Notes: generated from the letters alone by a model not told the origin. DNA of 64,000 nt from Xanthomonas sp. Leaf131 (GCF_001423495.1 NZ_LMOG01000005.1:308424-372423); one strand, 5' to 3'; positions 53,637 through 63,923 are shown, counted from the stretch's first letter. A program made the numbers and translations.

Positions 53637-54956
53637 CTACACCTCACGCAACGCCGTGGTAATCGGCAACCGCGCCGCCCGCAATGCCGGGAACAGCCCG
53701 CCGACCAGGCCGATGCCCAGCGCCCATTTCAGCCCGCTCCATAACAGCTCCGGCGACACCTTGAACTGGAACACGATCTGGCTGAAGTTGTTGCCCAGCG
53801 TGGACACGCTATAGCCATTGAACACCGCCCAGGCGATCAAGCCGCCGAGCAGGCCGCCCAGCAGCGCCAGCAGCATGGTTTCCAGCATCAGCGCCATGAT
53901 CACCGGCGTGCCGCGAAAACCGATCGCACGCATGGTGGCGATTTCGCGCGCGCGCGTGGCCACCGCCGCATACATGGTGTTGAGCGCGCCGAACACCGCG
54001 CCCACCGCCATGATCGCGCCGATCACCGTGCCCAGGATGCTGATCAACTTGTTCAAGCCGCCGCCTTGTTTGCCGTAGTACGCGCGGGTGGTTTCCACAT
54101 CCAGCTTGAGCCGCGGGTCGGCGGCCATGGCGGTCTTGAACTGGCTAAAGCCGGCCTTGCCCGCGGTGCGGACGCTGATCGACTGGTAGGCGCTGCGGTT
54201 GTAGGTGGTGGCCAGCGTTTGTGCGTCGGTCCACAGCTCCGAATCGTGCGCATCGCCGGAGGCGAACACGCCGACCACGGTCCATTGCTGGCTGCCGAGG
54301 GTGAGCGTCTTGCCCAGTTCCAACCCGCGGAACTGATTCAACGCGCCCTTGCCGACCACGATCTCGCGCAGGCCGGTGGTGAAGCGGCGGCCCTGCACGA
54401 GCTTGACCTTGTCGTGCACCGCCCAGGCCTGTTCGCCCACGCCACGCACTTGCGCGTTGACGTCGGTGCCGTCGGATTTGGAGGCGATGTTGACCACTTG
54501 CGAGAGCTCCGGCGACAGCAGCGGGCGGCCGTTGGCATCGGCGGCGATGCCGGGCAGGCTGCTGATCAGCGGTACCAGATCGCGGGTAATCACCGAGTTG
54601 GTCTCGGCCTGCGAGCCGCCGCGCAACACAATGGCAGTGGTGTCGTCGCCGGTGCTGTTGAGCGTGGCCTGAAAGCCCTGGCCCATCGCCAGCATCGCCA
54701 CCAGCACGCCGACCACGCCGGCAATGCCGACCACGATCACCGAGCTGGCACCCCAGCGTTGCGGCAAGGTAGCGATGCCGATACGCGCGGCGGCCAATGA
54801 CAGCCGGCCGCTGCGTGTGGCCACCAGCCACGCCGCCAGCACGACGGCGAGCACCAGCACGCCGATCCACGGCAGCGCGATCCACACGCCCAGCCCGGCC
54901 GCCAGCGACACCACTGACAGCAGATTGACGAGACGGTTCTTCCATTTGGTTTGCAT
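53637..54956 (-). CDS. MacB/FtsX-type ABC permease (second)
   Basis: A 439-residue permease from the ATG at 54956, where CAGGAG gives 8-nt spacing. N-terminal segments (LLSVVSLAAGLGVWIALPWIGVLVLAVVLAAWLV) precede an extra TM and a large periplasmic domain of about 200 residues. The C-terminal FtsX core has IGAIMAVGAVFGALNTMYAAVATRAREIATMRAIGFRG, then two more helices. The last 15 residues carry LFPALRAARLPITTALREV, typical of lipoprotein or peptide exporters. It follows the first permease by 13 nt in a four-gene export operon. Confidence 0.92.
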   Translation of the reverse strand: MQTKWKNRLVNLLSVVSLAAGLGVWIALPWIGVLVLAVVLAAWLVATRSGRLSLAAARIGIATLPQRWGASSVIVVGIAGVVGVLVAMLAMGQGFQATLNSTGDDTTAIVLRGGSQAETNSVITRDLVPLISSLPGIAADANGRPLLSPELSQVVNIASKSDGTDVNAQVRGVGEQAWAVHDKVKLVQGRRFTTGLREIVVGKGALNQFRGLELGKTLTLGSQQWTVVGVFASGDAHDSELWTDAQTLATTYNRSAYQSISVRTAGKAGFSQFKTAMAADPRLKLDVETTRAYYGKQGGGLNKLISILGTVIGAIMAVGAVFGALNTMYAAVATRAREIATMRAIGFRGTPVIMALMLETMLLALLGGLLGGLIAWAVFNGYSVSTLGNNFSQIVFQFKVSPELLWSGLKWALGIGLVGGLFPALRAARLPITTALREV

Positions 54957-54969
54957 GTGCATGCTCCTG

Positions 54970-56130
54970 TCAGCGGCCGGCGAGGGCATCGACGATCTTC
55001 AAGCGCTGCGCGCGTAACGCCGGCAGCACACCCACCACGATGCCGATGCCGGCCATCAGCCCCAGCCCGACCAACCAGGTCTGCAGCGGCACGCTCTGCA
55101 CCGGCATCACCCCGCCGCTGCGTGCGGCCACCGCCGGGATCACCAGCGCTGCCAGGCCCATGCCGATCAACCCGCCCAGCCCGATCAACAGCACCGATTC
55201 GACCATCACCAGATTCAACACGGTGCGGTCCTGAAAGCCCAGCGTCTTGAGCGTGGCCAATTCCGGAATCCGCTCGCGCACCGCCTGCGCCATGGTGTTA
55301 CCGGTCAGCAGCAACAAGGTGAAAAACACTGCCGCCATGATCGAAGTGACGATCAACCCGATATCGGCGAACTGTTTGATGAAGGCCTGCTGGAAGGCCG
55401 ATTCGGTTTGCGACTTGGTTTCGTGATCGGAGTTGGCCGACAACGCATCGATCGCCTGCGCCACGCGCGAGGCCTGGTCGGCATTGCGCAGCGTCACCGT
55501 GTACCAGCTGACCTTGCTCTTGATGTAGTCGTTGGACTCGTCGAAATATTTCCAGTTCATCATCAACTGGCGTTCCTGATTGGCCGCCACCGCGCGGTCT
55601 TTCATGCGGAAGATGCCCACCAGTTTCAACGGCCAGTCGTTGCTGCCACCGCGCGGAAAGATGGTGGCCTGCAACGGGATGGTGTCGCCGATCTTCCAGC
55701 CATTGGCCTTGGCCAGGCTCTCGCCGACGATGGCGCCGGTGCGCGTGGTCTGGAAAGCCTTGAGCTGGTCCTTGGGTAGCTCGTATTCGCTGTAGACGTC
55801 GAAGAAATTGGGCGCCACCGAGAAGTTGGGGAAGAAGTTCTTCGGGTCGCGATAAATGCCGCCGAACCACATCGCCGAGGTCACATCGCGCACGCCCGGC
55901 ACGCTGCGGATCTGCGATTCCAGGCTGATCGGCAGTGATTGCGTAATCGACAAACGCGAAGCGACCACCAGCCGGTCCACACCACTGACATTGCCGCCGG
56001 AGGTGAAGGCCACGCGCACCGAATCGAGCATGCCGAACAACAAGAATGCCGCCACCACCGACAACAGCGTCAACAAGGTGCGGGTCTTGCTGCGGAACAA
56101 CTGTGCCCAGACCAACGAGAGATACTTCAT
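54970..56130 (-). CDS. MacB/FtsX-type ABC permease (first)
   Basis: A 386-residue permease with AAAGGAGTG before the ATG. TM1 at about residues 18-40 (RTLLTLLSVVAAFLLFGMLDSVRVAF), a periplasmic domain, then FtsX helices: IGLIVTSIMAAVFFTLLLLTGNTMAQAVRERIPELATLKTLGFQD, VMVESVLLIGLGGLIGMGLAALVIP and LVGLGLMAGIGIVVGVLPALRAQRLKIVDALAG. Two different permeases pair with one ATPase, as in LolCDE-like or antimicrobial-peptide exporters. It follows the ATPase gene by 12 nt. Confidence 0.93.
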   Translation of the reverse strand: MKYLSLVWAQLFRSKTRTLLTLLSVVAAFLLFGMLDSVRVAFTSGGNVSGVDRLVVASRLSITQSLPISLESQIRSVPGVRDVTSAMWFGGIYRDPKNFFPNFSVAPNFFDVYSEYELPKDQLKAFQTTRTGAIVGESLAKANGWKIGDTIPLQATIFPRGGSNDWPLKLVGIFRMKDRAVAANQERQLMMNWKYFDESNDYIKSKVSWYTVTLRNADQASRVAQAIDALSANSDHETKSQTESAFQQAFIKQFADIGLIVTSIMAAVFFTLLLLTGNTMAQAVRERIPELATLKTLGFQDRTVLNLVMVESVLLIGLGGLIGMGLAALVIPAVAARSGGVMPVQSVPLQTWLVGLGLMAGIGIVVGVLPALRAQRLKIVDALAGR

Positions 56131-56142
56131 GGCATCACTCCT

Positions 56143-56832
<690 letters not shown>

Positions 56833-57222
56833 GGCGACTCCTGGCGGTGCAATGGGAAGAGGTTGAGAGCGGTGCGGCAAGGCGACTGCAACTGCATGAA
56901 GCGCAGGGCGAAGATGCGATGACGATGACGATGACGTTGCAGGGCAGTGCAATGTCTTCTGACGAAAGACGCCAATGCCGGGCGAAGCGCTGGATCGCGC
57001 CTGGCGGCGACGCCCGAGCGTTTTAGTTCTGCAATGACCGATAACGAGGTTCGATGCGGATCAAGATCAACATCGCGTTCTTTGGTGCGTGTTCACTGCG
57101 CTTTGTTCATCCGCAGCGCTATCCATGCGCAGCAACGCACAGATACAACTGGCTGCCGAGGTGGGTGCCGCGCTCCCCTAAGCGGCGTCGCTACCCACGT
57201 TTTACCGCAGTTGTCGTCGCGG
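56833..57222. other. 390-bp space inside the export cluster
   Basis: No supported gene. It contains an imperfect hairpin at 57150-57200 (GTGGGTGCCGCGC ... GCGTCGCTACCCAC), suitable as a partial terminator after the adaptor gene. It likely also holds a promoter for the ABC genes, so adaptor and transporter may be transcribed separately. Confidence 0.5.
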
Positions 57223-58467
57223 TTACTCGGCAGCGTCCGCTTCCGCTTCGGCCACCGTGTCGCCGTCTTTCAGGCTCTTCGGCGGATCCAGCACCACGCT
57301 GTCGCCCGCACTCAAGCCGGATAACACCTGTCGGTCTTCGCCCATCACCACGCCGGTGGTGACCGTCTGCGCGCTGACGGTGTTGCGCTCGCCCACCACG
57401 AACGCCACGGTGCGTGTGTCGCGTTCGACCAGCGCGGCAGCCGGCACCCGCACACCCTGCGGCTTGTTGGCTTGCTGCGGTTTGGCTTGTTCCAGAAAGC
57501 TCACCCGCACGCCCATCTCCGGCACGATGCGCGGGTCCTTGACCTTGAAGGCCACGCGCACCTTCACCGTGGCCTTGCCGCGGTCGGCGGTGGGAATGAT
57601 GGCGATCACTTCGCCGGGAATCTTCCATTCCGGATAGGCGTTGAGCACTGCTTCCACCGGCATCTTCGGTTGCACGCGGCCGATATAGGACTCGCCGACT
57701 TCCACTTCGATTTCCAGCGATTCCATATCCACGATGGTGCCGATGCCGGTGCGGGTGAAGCCGCCGCCAGCCGACAACGGCGAGACGATTTCGCCGGGTT
57801 GCGCGGCCTTGGCGGTGACCACGCCGGCAAACGGCGCGCGCACCACGTTGAAGTCCGAGCGGATCGCCGAGATCGCCAGCTGGTCCGATGCCACGCGCAC
57901 ATTGCGCTGCGCGCTCTGCAACTGCGCGCGCAAGGCGTCGCGTTGTGCGGTGGCCTGCTCGTACTGCGAGCGCGAGACCAGCTGCGCACCGACCAGCGAT
58001 TGCAGCCGCGTGGCATCGGCATTGGCCACCGCCAGCTGCGCCTGCATATTGTCGACCTGGCTGCGTGCAGCAGACAGTTGCGATGCGGACAGCGTGCGCT
58101 GCGCTTCGGCATCCAGCGGGTCGAGCGTGGCCATCACCTGGCCTTGTTCGACCCGCATGCCTTCTTCGATCATCACTTCGCGCACCTTGCCGGTGACCTG
58201 CGCCGACACCGTGGCCATGCGCCGCGCCACCACGTAGCCCGATGCATCCAGCACCGAGGCGCTGCTGCTGCCGGCGCTGATCGCCACCACCGGTGCGGTC
58301 TGCACCTTCGCCACCGGGCGACGGGTAAACCACCACGCCGCAGCTGCCAACAGGATGACGATGACAACGGCGGCAGCGATCCAGCCGCCGCGCCGTGCAG
58401 GCGCAGGGGTGGCAGGACGCTGGCGGTCGATACGGAGTTGCTTGAGCAGATCGGCGGAAGTATTCAT
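57223..58467 (-). CDS. Periplasmic adaptor (HlyD/MacA type) of the ABC exporter
   Basis: A 414-residue membrane-fusion protein from the ATG at 58467. One N-terminal TM anchor (WIAAAVVIVILLAAAAWWF), then the barrel-sandwich hybrid domain halves (YVVARRMATVSAQVTGKVREVMIEEGMRVEQGQVMATLDP and VRAPFAGVVTAKAAQPGEIVSPLS) around a coiled-coil hairpin (ARSQVDNMQAQLAVANADATRLQSL...RDALRAQLQSAQRNV). Beta-barrel and membrane-proximal domains follow. It would link the ABC pair to an outer-membrane factor such as TolC, which is not encoded here. Divergent from the sensor kinase gene. Confidence 0.92.
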   Translation of the reverse strand: MNTSADLLKQLRIDRQRPATPAPARRGGWIAAAVVIVILLAAAAWWFTRRPVAKVQTAPVVAISAGSSSASVLDASGYVVARRMATVSAQVTGKVREVMIEEGMRVEQGQVMATLDPLDAEAQRTLSASQLSAARSQVDNMQAQLAVANADATRLQSLVGAQLVSRSQYEQATAQRDALRAQLQSAQRNVRVASDQLAISAIRSDFNVVRAPFAGVVTAKAAQPGEIVSPLSAGGGFTRTGIGTIVDMESLEIEVEVGESYIGRVQPKMPVEAVLNAYPEWKIPGEVIAIIPTADRGKATVKVRVAFKVKDPRIVPEMGVRVSFLEQAKPQQANKPQGVRVPAAALVERDTRTVAFVVGERNTVSAQTVTTGVVMGEDRQVLSGLSAGDSVVLDPPKSLKDGDTVAEAEADAAE

Positions 58468-58903
58468 CGATGACCAGGACGGGATGCTGCGCAAAATGTG
58501 ACGGGCCGCGGACGGCGCCGCAAGCTGCCGGAAGTCACCAACACAGCTGCGGCGACGAACGGTCGTGCGATCAACGGTGCTGCAAGGTGCTGCGCAGCAT
58601 GCGGCCAAGGCGGCGTCGGCCACCAGTGACAGCTGTCACCTGCACGCCATGACAGCGGCGACTGGCCGCGCCCACCGCGCTGCGCCACGCTGTGGGTCAT
58701 CGTCATGACTGCCGGAATCGCCATGCTCCGCATCCATCTGCATTGCCTGCGCACGTCGCTCGTTACGTCAACGGATTGCAGCGTGCCTGCGCAACCGGGC
58801 ATCGCAGATGCATGAGACCGCTTGTCCGCAGCGGCCCGTTGCGTCGCGTCACGCGGCGGACCCGGCAGTGGCAGAATCCGATCACTCACACGGACCTATC
58901 CCG
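58468..58903. other. Divergent promoter region, exporter/two-component genes
   Basis: 436 bp between the adaptor gene and the kinase gene. No coding frame is supported. It should carry both promoters and the regulator's binding sites; the short inverted repeat CAGCTGTCACCTG-like area near 58629-58645 (GACAGCTGTC) is a candidate operator, seen by eye only. Confidence 0.45.
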
Positions 58904-60091
58904 ATGCGCTTGTGGCTTCCCGCCTGGCTTCGCCCAGCTGCAAATTCGCAGGTCGCCGCGCGGCTGGCGCAAGGCCAGTCACCGTGGATGGACGGCGTGC
59001 ACCTGCTGTGGTCGAGCTGGGTGTTCGTGGTGCCGGTGTTTTCCTCGCGCGGGTACGACAGCACCTGGCTGCTGTGCACGCTGTTGTCGTATCCGGTGTT
59101 TCTGCTGCTGTACGCGCGCATGTTGCTGGCTCCGCGCGGCACCCTATATCGCTATGCCTGGGCGATGGGGTTGCTCAGTGCCGCGTTGCTGCCGGTGTAT
59201 CCCTCGGGCATCAGCTATTTCGTTTTCGCGTGCCTGAGCCTGCGCCCGTCCACGCGGCATGCGTTGTGGCGGCACTTCGCGATGCTGGTGGTGATGAACG
59301 TGCTCTACCTGGGCTGGGCGCACTGGCTGGGGATGCGCCTGCAATCGCTGGTGTGGCTGCCGGTGTCGGTGCTGGGCATGGCCGGTGTCGGTGCGGTGTA
59401 CAGCATCAACGAACGCAAGGACGCATTGCTGCGCTTGTCGCAGGACGAAATACGCCGGCTGGCGGCCACCGCCGAGCGCGAGCGCATCGGCCGCGATCTG
59501 CACGATCTGCTCGGCCATACCTTGTCGCTGGTGGCGCTCAAATCCGATCTGGCCGCGCGTCTGATCGAGCGTGACCCGCACGCCGCGCGCAGCGAGATCG
59601 ATGCGGTGGCGCAAATTTCGCGCGATGCCTTGGCGCAGGTGCGGCGTGCGGTGACCGGCATCCGCGCCGCCGGGCTGGTGGCCGAACTGGCATCGGCACG
59701 CGTGTTGCTGGATATGGACGGCATCGTGCTGGAACACCACCTGGAGACGCTGGCATTGCCGCCCGAGCACGAAACTGCACTTGCTCTGGTGGTGCGCGAA
59801 GCGGCCACCAACGTGCAACGGCATGCGCAGGCCAGACGTGTGCGTGTGAGCTTGTGCGCGCACGGCGAACAGGCGGTGCTTGAAATCACCGATGACGGGC
59901 GCGGCGGTGTCATCGTGCCCGGCAATGGCCTGGACGGCATGCGCACGCGTCTGCACGGCCTGGGCGGTGCGCTGGAGGTGGAAGCGCTGCCGCGCGGCAT
60001 GCGCCTGCGCGCCAGCGTGCCGTTGCCGCAGCCGGCACTGGCAACGGCGCAGCCGCCCTTGCCGGTGCCGCTGGTGCCACAGTCGCGCTGA
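58904..60091 (+). CDS. DesK/NarL-class sensor histidine kinase
   Basis: A 395-residue membrane kinase from the ATG at 58904. About five or six hydrophobic helices fill residues 30-170. The HisKA_3 motif is ERERIGRDLHDLLGHTLSLVALK (His200). The ATPase part has REAATNVQRHAQA (N-box), ITDDGRGG and GNGLDGMRTRLHGLGG. DesK of B. subtilis senses membrane thickness and fluidity through similar TM segments. The partner response regulator is 104 nt downstream and the ABC exporter is divergent, so it likely senses envelope or membrane stress. Confidence 0.92.
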   Translation: MRLWLPAWLRPAANSQVAARLAQGQSPWMDGVHLLWSSWVFVVPVFSSRGYDSTWLLCTLLSYPVFLLLYARMLLAPRGTLYRYAWAMGLLSAALLPVYPSGISYFVFACLSLRPSTRHALWRHFAMLVVMNVLYLGWAHWLGMRLQSLVWLPVSVLGMAGVGAVYSINERKDALLRLSQDEIRRLAATAERERIGRDLHDLLGHTLSLVALKSDLAARLIERDPHAARSEIDAVAQISRDALAQVRRAVTGIRAAGLVAELASARVLLDMDGIVLEHHLETLALPPEHETALALVVREAATNVQRHAQARRVRVSLCAHGEQAVLEITDDGRGGVIVPGNGLDGMRTRLHGLGGALEVEALPRGMRLRASVPLPQPALATAQPPLPVPLVPQSR

Positions 60092-60195
60092 GTGCAATGC
60101 ATTGACTGCACGTCGCCGGTTGCACGTCTGCGCATGCACCGCAGGCGTTGTGCCTGCTATCGTGCGCCACCGTTGTCTGCAGACGAGCGCGCGCG

Positions 60196-60798
60196 ATGAT
60201 CCGGGTGTTGTTGGCCGAAGACCAGGCGCTGCTGCGTGGCGCATTGGTCGCCTTGCTTGGACTGGAAGACGATATCGAGGTGGTCGGCAGTGCAGGCGAT
60301 GGCGAAAGTGCCTGGCGCGAACTGCAACGCCTGCAGCCGGACGTGCTGATCACCGATATCGAAATGCCTGGCCTGACCGGCCTGGAACTGGCCCAGCGCA
60401 TCCAGCGCCAGGCGCTGCCGGTGCGGGTGATGATCGTCACCACCTTCGCCCGCCCCGGGTTTTTGCGCCGTGCGCTGGATGCCGGCGTCGCTGCGTATCT
60501 GCTCAAGGACGCGCCGGCCGAACAGTTGGTCAGCGCGCTGCGTCAAGTGCAGCGCGGCGGGCGGGTGATCGACCCGCAACTGGCCCTGGACGCCTGGGTG
60601 GAAGCCGACCCGCTGAGCGAACGCGAACGCACCGTGCTGCGGCTGGCCGGCGAAGGCCGCTCGGCCAGCGAGATCGCGCAACAGCTGCAGTTGTCGCATG
60701 GCACGGTGCGCAATTACCTGTCCGAATGCATCGGCAAGTTGGGTGTGGCCAATCGCATCGAAGCGTATCGGCTGGCGCGGCAGAAAGGCTGGCTGTAA
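60196..60798 (+). CDS. NarL/LuxR-family response regulator (DesR-like)
   Basis: A 200-residue regulator. Receiver: LLAEDQALLRGAL, phospho-acceptor Asp54 (LITDIEMPGLTG), TTFARPGF and YLLKDAPAEQLVSAL. The C-terminal LuxR helix-turn-helix is LSERERTVLRLAGEGRSASEIAQQLQLSHGTVRNYLSECIGKLGVANRIEAYRLA. It pairs with the upstream DesK-like kinase. The 4-gene export operon facing it is the obvious candidate target. Confidence 0.93.
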   Translation: MIRVLLAEDQALLRGALVALLGLEDDIEVVGSAGDGESAWRELQRLQPDVLITDIEMPGLTGLELAQRIQRQALPVRVMIVTTFARPGFLRRALDAGVAAYLLKDAPAEQLVSALRQVQRGGRVIDPQLALDAWVEADPLSERERTVLRLAGEGRSASEIAQQLQLSHGTVRNYLSECIGKLGVANRIEAYRLARQKGWL

Positions 60799-60958
60799 CT
60801 GCTGGCGGACACGCGCGGTGCGTGATCGCTTCCAGGCGCAACGGCTTACATCGGCCATGCGCTGTGGAGCGATCAACAGCTATTCCAAATGCGTGCGAAG
60901 GCATGCCGTCGCCGCGCAGGTACACTGCACAGCGATCGTCACCACCGCGAGTAACTGC

Positions 60959-61741
60959 ATGAAATCTGTGTGGCTGTTGGGCTTGTTGCTGATCTGCGCG
61001 TTCAACGCGTCTGCCGAGCAATTCAAGATTCTGGTGGCGGCGATTCCCAACCAGTATCACCACGACTATATCCCGGTGGCCAAGCCGCAGTTCGAAGCGA
61101 TGGCGCGCAAGCAGTATGTCGAGCTGGTGTGGGCGTGGAATGCCAAGGCCTTCGATGGCGATCTGTCGCAATACGCGGCAATCGTGTTGCTCAATACACC
61201 GGCCACCGATCTGGATCCTACCCAGCGTGCAAACTTTCAGAAGTACGTGCGCAACGGTGGCGGCGTAGTGGCGGTGCACAAGGCGTTTGCCATCAAGCGC
61301 GGCGAGTGGGAGTGGTACGACCATCTGATCGGCCGCTCGTTCCGCATCCATCCGTATATGCAGACTGCGATGGTGGATGTGGTGGACGCCAACTTCCCGG
61401 CCACTGCCGGCCTGCCCAAACGTTGGGTGTGGACTGACGAATGGTACGAGTACGATCCGCCTTACAGCGATGACCTGGTCACGCTGCTGACGGTGGACGA
61501 GACCAGCTACGACCCCACGCTGATCTGGCCGGGCCAGGTTGCCAGGGGTATGGGCAAGCAGCATCCGGTGGCGTGGTATCACCACTTCGAAGGCGGCCGG
61601 GTGTTTGCCACCGCGCTCGGCCATCTGGCCGAGGCGTATAACGACCCGCGCTACTTGGATCATCTATATGGCGGTATTTATTGGGCCGCCACCGGCAAAG
61701 GCATCGAAGCGCGCGTGCCAGCTACCAAACCAAAACGCTAG
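60959..61741 (+). CDS. Exported ThuA-domain protein
   Basis: A 260-residue product from the ATG at 60959. Signal peptide KSVWLLGLLLICAFNASAEQ. The ThuA (type-1 glutamine-amidotransferase-like) fold is seen as KILVAAIPNQYHHDYIP, YAAIVLLNTPATDLDPTQRANFQKYVRNGGGVVAVHKAF, WYDHLIGRSFRIHP and TDEWYEYDPPYSDDL. The end has HPVAWYHHFEGGRVFATALGHLAEAYNDPRYLDHLYGGIYWA. The catalytic cysteine of true amidotransferases is absent. ThuA proteins are linked to trehalose or sugar utilisation; the reaction is unproven. Confidence 0.9.
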   Translation: MKSVWLLGLLLICAFNASAEQFKILVAAIPNQYHHDYIPVAKPQFEAMARKQYVELVWAWNAKAFDGDLSQYAAIVLLNTPATDLDPTQRANFQKYVRNGGGVVAVHKAFAIKRGEWEWYDHLIGRSFRIHPYMQTAMVDVVDANFPATAGLPKRWVWTDEWYEYDPPYSDDLVTLLTVDETSYDPTLIWPGQVARGMGKQHPVAWYHHFEGGRVFATALGHLAEAYNDPRYLDHLYGGIYWAATGKGIEARVPATKPKR

Positions 61742-61753
61742 CGTTGAACCCTG

Positions 61754-61921
61754 AGCCCCTCTGCCGTCGAGAGAAGGGTTGGGGTGAGGGTACGGGCGAA
61801 GCCACGCGGAAGTGAGGATTGCGAGGCTTCGCCCGTGCCCTCATCCGCCGCTGCGGGGCACCTTCTCCCGACGGGAGAAGGGATCAAGCCCCTCTCCCAC
61901 CGGGAGAGGGGTGAGGGTACG
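61754..61921. repeat. Cluster of REP-like palindromes
   Basis: Three palindromic units in 170 bp: AGCCCCTCTGCC...GGGTTGGGGTGAGGGTACG (61754-61794), an inverted one with CCTCATCCGCC...CCTTCTCCCGACGGGAGAAGGG (61837-61882) and CCCCTCTCCCACCGGGAGAGGGG (61884-61921). A separate hairpin GGGCGAAGCC...GGCTTCGCCC (61795-61833) lies between the first two. This composite, like enterobacterial BIMEs, separates the ThuA gene from the convergent cytochrome gene and may terminate both transcripts. Confidence 0.8.
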
Positions 61922-61975
61922 TCCGCGCAGTGACACCACGCCGTGCAATCACGTCTTCCAGCACCCATCCAGCCA

Positions 61976-62518
61976 TCAACGCGCAGACCGCTCCCCACGC
62001 GCCATGCTGGAAAACACACCATCCCGGCGCACCCACGCATGAAACAGCGCCGCGCTCAGATGCCCCAGCACCGTGGCAAACAACAGATACGCCAACCAGC
62101 CATGCGCACTACGCAACCATGCATACAACGCAGGATCGTGCGGTGCGATCGGCGGCAATTGCGCACCCGGCCACAGCACGATCGGATAACCACCGGCAGA
62201 CAACATTGCCCAACCGATCAACGGCATGCCCAGCATCAGCGCATACAACAACCAATGCGAGGCGATCGCGGCAGCCTTCTGCCACGCCGGCAGATCGGCC
62301 GGCAGCGGCGGTGGCTTGTTGCGCAGGCGATTGATCAAGCGCAGCACCGCAAGGATCAGGATCGCGATGCCCAGCGGGCGATGCAGATCGATCAACCACG
62401 GCCGCTGTGTCACCGAGGCCACCATGCCCACGCCGACGAACAGCATGGTCAGGATCATCGCGGCCATCAGCCAATGCAGCACGCGTGCGGGCAGATTGAA
62501 GTGGGTGCGGCTGCTCAT
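61976..62518 (-). CDS. Cytochrome b561-family protein
   Basis: A 180-residue four-helix haem protein. Histidines at 15 (LPARVLHWLMA), 46 (IDLHRPLG), 87 (ASHWLLYALML), 138 and 152 (SAHGWLAYLLFATVLGHLSAAL) are the expected haem ligands. It passes electrons across the inner membrane, typically from ubiquinol. Its start overlaps the stop of the catalase-related gene (4 nt, ATGA), so electrons could support the peroxidase partner. Such cytochrome b561/catalase pairs recur in proteobacteria. Confidence 0.92.
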   Translation of the reverse strand: MSSRTHFNLPARVLHWLMAAMILTMLFVGVGMVASVTQRPWLIDLHRPLGIAILILAVLRLINRLRNKPPPLPADLPAWQKAAAIASHWLLYALMLGMPLIGWAMLSAGGYPIVLWPGAQLPPIAPHDPALYAWLRSAHGWLAYLLFATVLGHLSAALFHAWVRRDGVFSSMARGERSAR

Positions 62519-63609
62519 GGGTGGGCTCCCTGGCCGGTGGCGGCGCTGCCTGTGCCGTTGGCGATTTCATGCTCGCGGCGATTGAACGACTGCGAATACA
62601 CCGATGAACGCGCCGCCAGGATCGGGTCGTTCGATCCGGCGATGCCCTTGGGCAGAATCAGCGGATCGTAGTTGAGGTCGCGGCACGGGCCGCTGACCTG
62701 CGGCTCGGCACGATCGATCGACACGGTACCGGCCACGATCTGCTTGCGGCTCTCCGGCCACGGCTGCGAAGGATCGTCCACCGCATCGCCCGGCTCGGCG
62801 ATGGTCAGCACCATGTCCCAACGCAACGGTCCCTGCGCCAGACGGGTGTTGAGATCGGTGGCGAGAAAATCGCCATCGGCTTGCGCGCGCTGCTCGGCGC
62901 TCAGTTCCTTGAACGGTGTGTGCGGACGCATCGACCAGCGGATGTAACGCTCGCGTCCATCGGCGGCAATCGCGCGGAACGCATTCACTCCGTTGTATTG
63001 CGTGTTGGCCCAGCTGTCCGACCACGGCGCGGTCTTGGCCCACTGCTGAAACTTGGCCGCTTCCGGATATTGCTTGCCGAATGCGGCGAGCTTGGCCGGA
63101 TCGGGCTTGCCGGTGGCCGGGTCCGGCTTGGAGGCCACATTCAATGCCTGAAAACCGGCTGGCGTGGCCACCACGAAGAACGGAAAACTGTTCATCGCGG
63201 TGCGCCATTCCTGCCCATCGTCGCTGCGCAACAGCAGCGCCATGCTGCGTACGCGCGCCGCGCCATCGGCGCCATGCGGGTCGCCGCCACCGATCGACAT
63301 GCGCCCCAGCACCGGCGTGCTGTCCTGACTGAAGATGCGTGCCGACGACAGCCAGGTGGCCTTGCCGCTGGCCTTGAATTCCCCGCTGACACACACGCCC
63401 TTGGTATGCGCGCGGCGAAAGCCCGGATGCGGCGGCCCGCTGGCTTCGATGGTGTCGGTCATGCGCGCGGCGGTGAGCCGGTCGCCACCGATCCAGCCGG
63501 CGGTCCAGGCGAACGCCACCGCGATGCCGCCAGCAATCGCGGCGATGCCGAGCAACGGCGCCACAGCACGCGAGCGCTGCGGCGGTGGAGAAGGAGGTGG
63601 CAAGTTCAT
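62515..63609 (-). CDS. Catalase-related haem peroxidase, membrane-anchored
   Basis: A 364-residue SrpA/small-catalase-like protein from the ATG at 63609 (GGAG before it). One N-terminal TM (VAPLLGIAAIAGGIAVAFAWTAG) faces the catalytic domain to the periplasm. Catalase features: the distal histidine in FRRAHTKGVCVSGEF, FFVVATPAGF and the C-terminal LILPKGIAGSNDPILAARSSVYSQSFNRR with the haem-ligand tyrosine in SVYSQ. It is shorter than true catalases and probably a peroxidase fed by the coupled cytochrome b561. Confidence 0.9.
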   Translation of the reverse strand: MNLPPPSPPPQRSRAVAPLLGIAAIAGGIAVAFAWTAGWIGGDRLTAARMTDTIEASGPPHPGFRRAHTKGVCVSGEFKASGKATWLSSARIFSQDSTPVLGRMSIGGGDPHGADGAARVRSMALLLRSDDGQEWRTAMNSFPFFVVATPAGFQALNVASKPDPATGKPDPAKLAAFGKQYPEAAKFQQWAKTAPWSDSWANTQYNGVNAFRAIAADGRERYIRWSMRPHTPFKELSAEQRAQADGDFLATDLNTRLAQGPLRWDMVLTIAEPGDAVDDPSQPWPESRKQIVAGTVSIDRAEPQVSGPCRDLNYDPLILPKGIAGSNDPILAARSSVYSQSFNRREHEIANGTGSAATGQGAHP

Positions 63610-63799
63610 GGCTGGCTCCGGTGGGCGATGCAGCAAGAGTCGATGCAGTAGATAAGGTCGTTGCAGTGGGACGACGCGTGGCTCAGTGATGGCCAGGCCC
63701 TTCAACGTGCGGCACAGGCGCGACCCGTGGGCGAATAGTCCACGCTTCAGTGCGTCTACGGTGTGATGCCACGACCAAAGTCACCGATGGATGATGCAG

Positions 63800-63811
63800 A
63801 TGACATGTCAT
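63800..63811. promoter_or_regulatory. Palindrome upstream of the catalase/b561 pair
   Basis: ATGACATGTCAT is a perfect 12-bp palindrome about 190 nt before the catalase-related start codon. It could be an operator of a dimeric regulator. No regulator family is implied by sequence. The remaining 63610-63923 holds nothing else recognisable. Confidence 0.3.
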
Positions 63812-63923
63812 GACGCATGGGTACTGCCGGCATTGCATTGTTTGCAGGCATGTTCACCAGCAGGTTGTAATCGCCGCCTGTTGGCGGCGTAACGCGCTCA
63901 GGGCAATTTAGTCCCTTAAGAGT

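Noticed and set aside
56947..57324. Plus-strand frame inside the export cluster gap
   Set aside because: Runs into the adaptor gene on the other strand, with no ribosome site or recognisable domain.
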